NCBI RefSeq assembly: GCF_000382285.1 | Contig: NZ_KB907940.1 | Span: 1-64,000 of the forward strand | DNA length: 64,000 bases | Reading direction: 5' to 3' | Source: Solimonas variicoloris DSM 15731 | GTDB lineage: Bacteria; Pseudomonadota; Gammaproteobacteria; Nevskiales; Nevskiaceae | Shown here: in pieces, positions 63,681 to 64,000 of the stretch | Numbering within the stretch: position 1 is the first letter of the stretch | How the letters are laid out: every line of letters starts with the position of its first letter | Program-made: the position numbers and the translations under genes | Notes under the pieces: model-generated | Seen by the model: only the letters and a program-made list of their open reading frames with translations | The model's database searches: none | What the model was told of the DNA's origin: nothing

Positions 63681-64000
63681 TCAGAACTCCAGGCCCAGGC
63701 GGATCGTGAATGTCCGCGGCGGATTCAGCTGGAAGCTGCTGACCGGCGCTTGCGCGATGTTCTTCCTCGTCGACCCGCCTTGGGCGGCGGTCACATCAAG
63801 GATATTGGCGACCTGCAAGGACAGCTGCGGTCGCAGCGACCAGACCTCGCTGCTCAGCGTAATGCCACCGTTCAGAGTGCCGAAATCGTTGATGCGCTCG
63901 CTGTGTACGATATCGCCGTACCCCTTGCCGATATACGTGTAGCCGAGATTCGCGCCCACGTCGACGACACCGAGCGGCGCGAAGTACAGCAGCGACGCAG
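63681..64000 (-). CDS. TonB-dependent receptor, C-terminal part (cut by window edge)
   Basis: The last 106 residues of an outer-membrane receptor barrel, open to the right edge (LLYFAPLGVVDVGANLGYTYIGKGYGD...). It ends with QLNPPRTFTIRLGLEF, the usual C-terminal strand with a final Phe. The start and plug lie outside the window. It is immediately upstream of the small secreted protein on the same strand. Confidence 0.85.
   Translation of the reverse strand, partial: ASLLYFAPLGVVDVGANLGYTYIGKGYGDIVHSERINDFGTLNGGITLSSEVWSLRPQLSLQVANILDVTAAQGGSTRKNIAQAPVSSFQLNPPRTFTIRLGLEF

Overview
This 64 kb window comes from a GC-rich bacterial chromosome and is densely packed with genes on both strands. Head-to-tail genes often overlap by 1 to 4 bases (TGATG, ATGA, GTGA), and GTG starts are common. 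The block argH / algZ-algR-hemC-hemD-hemX-hemY is laid out as in Pseudomonas and its relatives. Together with ArfB, YjgA, UbiK, ComM and NhaP2/CvrA, it points to a gammaproteobacterium. The wax-ester synthase, neutral ceramidase and TonB-dependent receptors would suit an environmental lineage such as the Nevskiales/Solimonadaceae; that placement is inference. I saw no rRNA, tRNA, CRISPR array, transposase, integrase or prophage.

Layout. 0-1.5 kb: accessory-looking DNA with a rifampin ADP-ribosyltransferase (arr) between two hairpin repeats. 1.5-6.2 kb: secreted acetamidase-like protein, DUF1415, YjgA, ArfB, parallel beta-helix protein, small hypothetical. 6.2-11.5 kb: a 7-bp tandem repeat, then neutral ceramidase, TonB-dependent receptor and PhyH-type dioxygenase, a likely sphingolipid-use module. 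11.6-16.8 kb: SDR, BASS transporter, and a WS/DGAT - AhpD-like - thioesterase operon. 16.9-20.2 kb: phenylalanine/tyrosine catabolism (maiA, hppD, phhA) with a divergent Lrp-type regulator. 20.3-23.4 kb: MarR-EmrA-EmrB efflux operon. 23.5-34.3 kb: flavoprotein, proline iminopeptidase, MltD, DUF456, DUF3336 patatin, SGNH hydrolase, MscL, epimerase, Fe-S flavin reductase and a lipoprotein. 34.4-36.7 kb: a LytS/LytTR two-component system and DoxX. 37-38.8 kb: an OB-fold-like secreted protein and a lipoprotein hydrolase. 38.9-46.3 kb: hemYXDC-algRZ and divergent argH. 46.3-51.3 kb: DUF72, SRPBCC, speA/speE polyamine genes, DUF4124. 51.4-56.8 kb: nitrogen regulon (glnK-amtB plus a second PII gene, and a TorF-type porin) with recognisable sigma-54 promoters and NtrC-like sites; ubiK and comM lie between. 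56.9-60.3 kb: cytochrome c5-like protein, CvrA antiporter, a candidate small RNA, DUF1993. 60.4-64 kb: subclass B3 metallo-beta-lactamase, a LamG-like GlyGly-CTERM protein, a long gene-poor stretch, a small secreted protein, and the C-terminus of another TonB-dependent receptor cut by the window edge.

The most interesting items are the candidate small RNA at about 59.5 kb (near-ideal promoter, three hairpins, a free CUCCUCC segment, terminator), the sigma-54/NtrC signals in front of both the porin and glnK-amtB, and the ceramidase-receptor-oxygenase trio.
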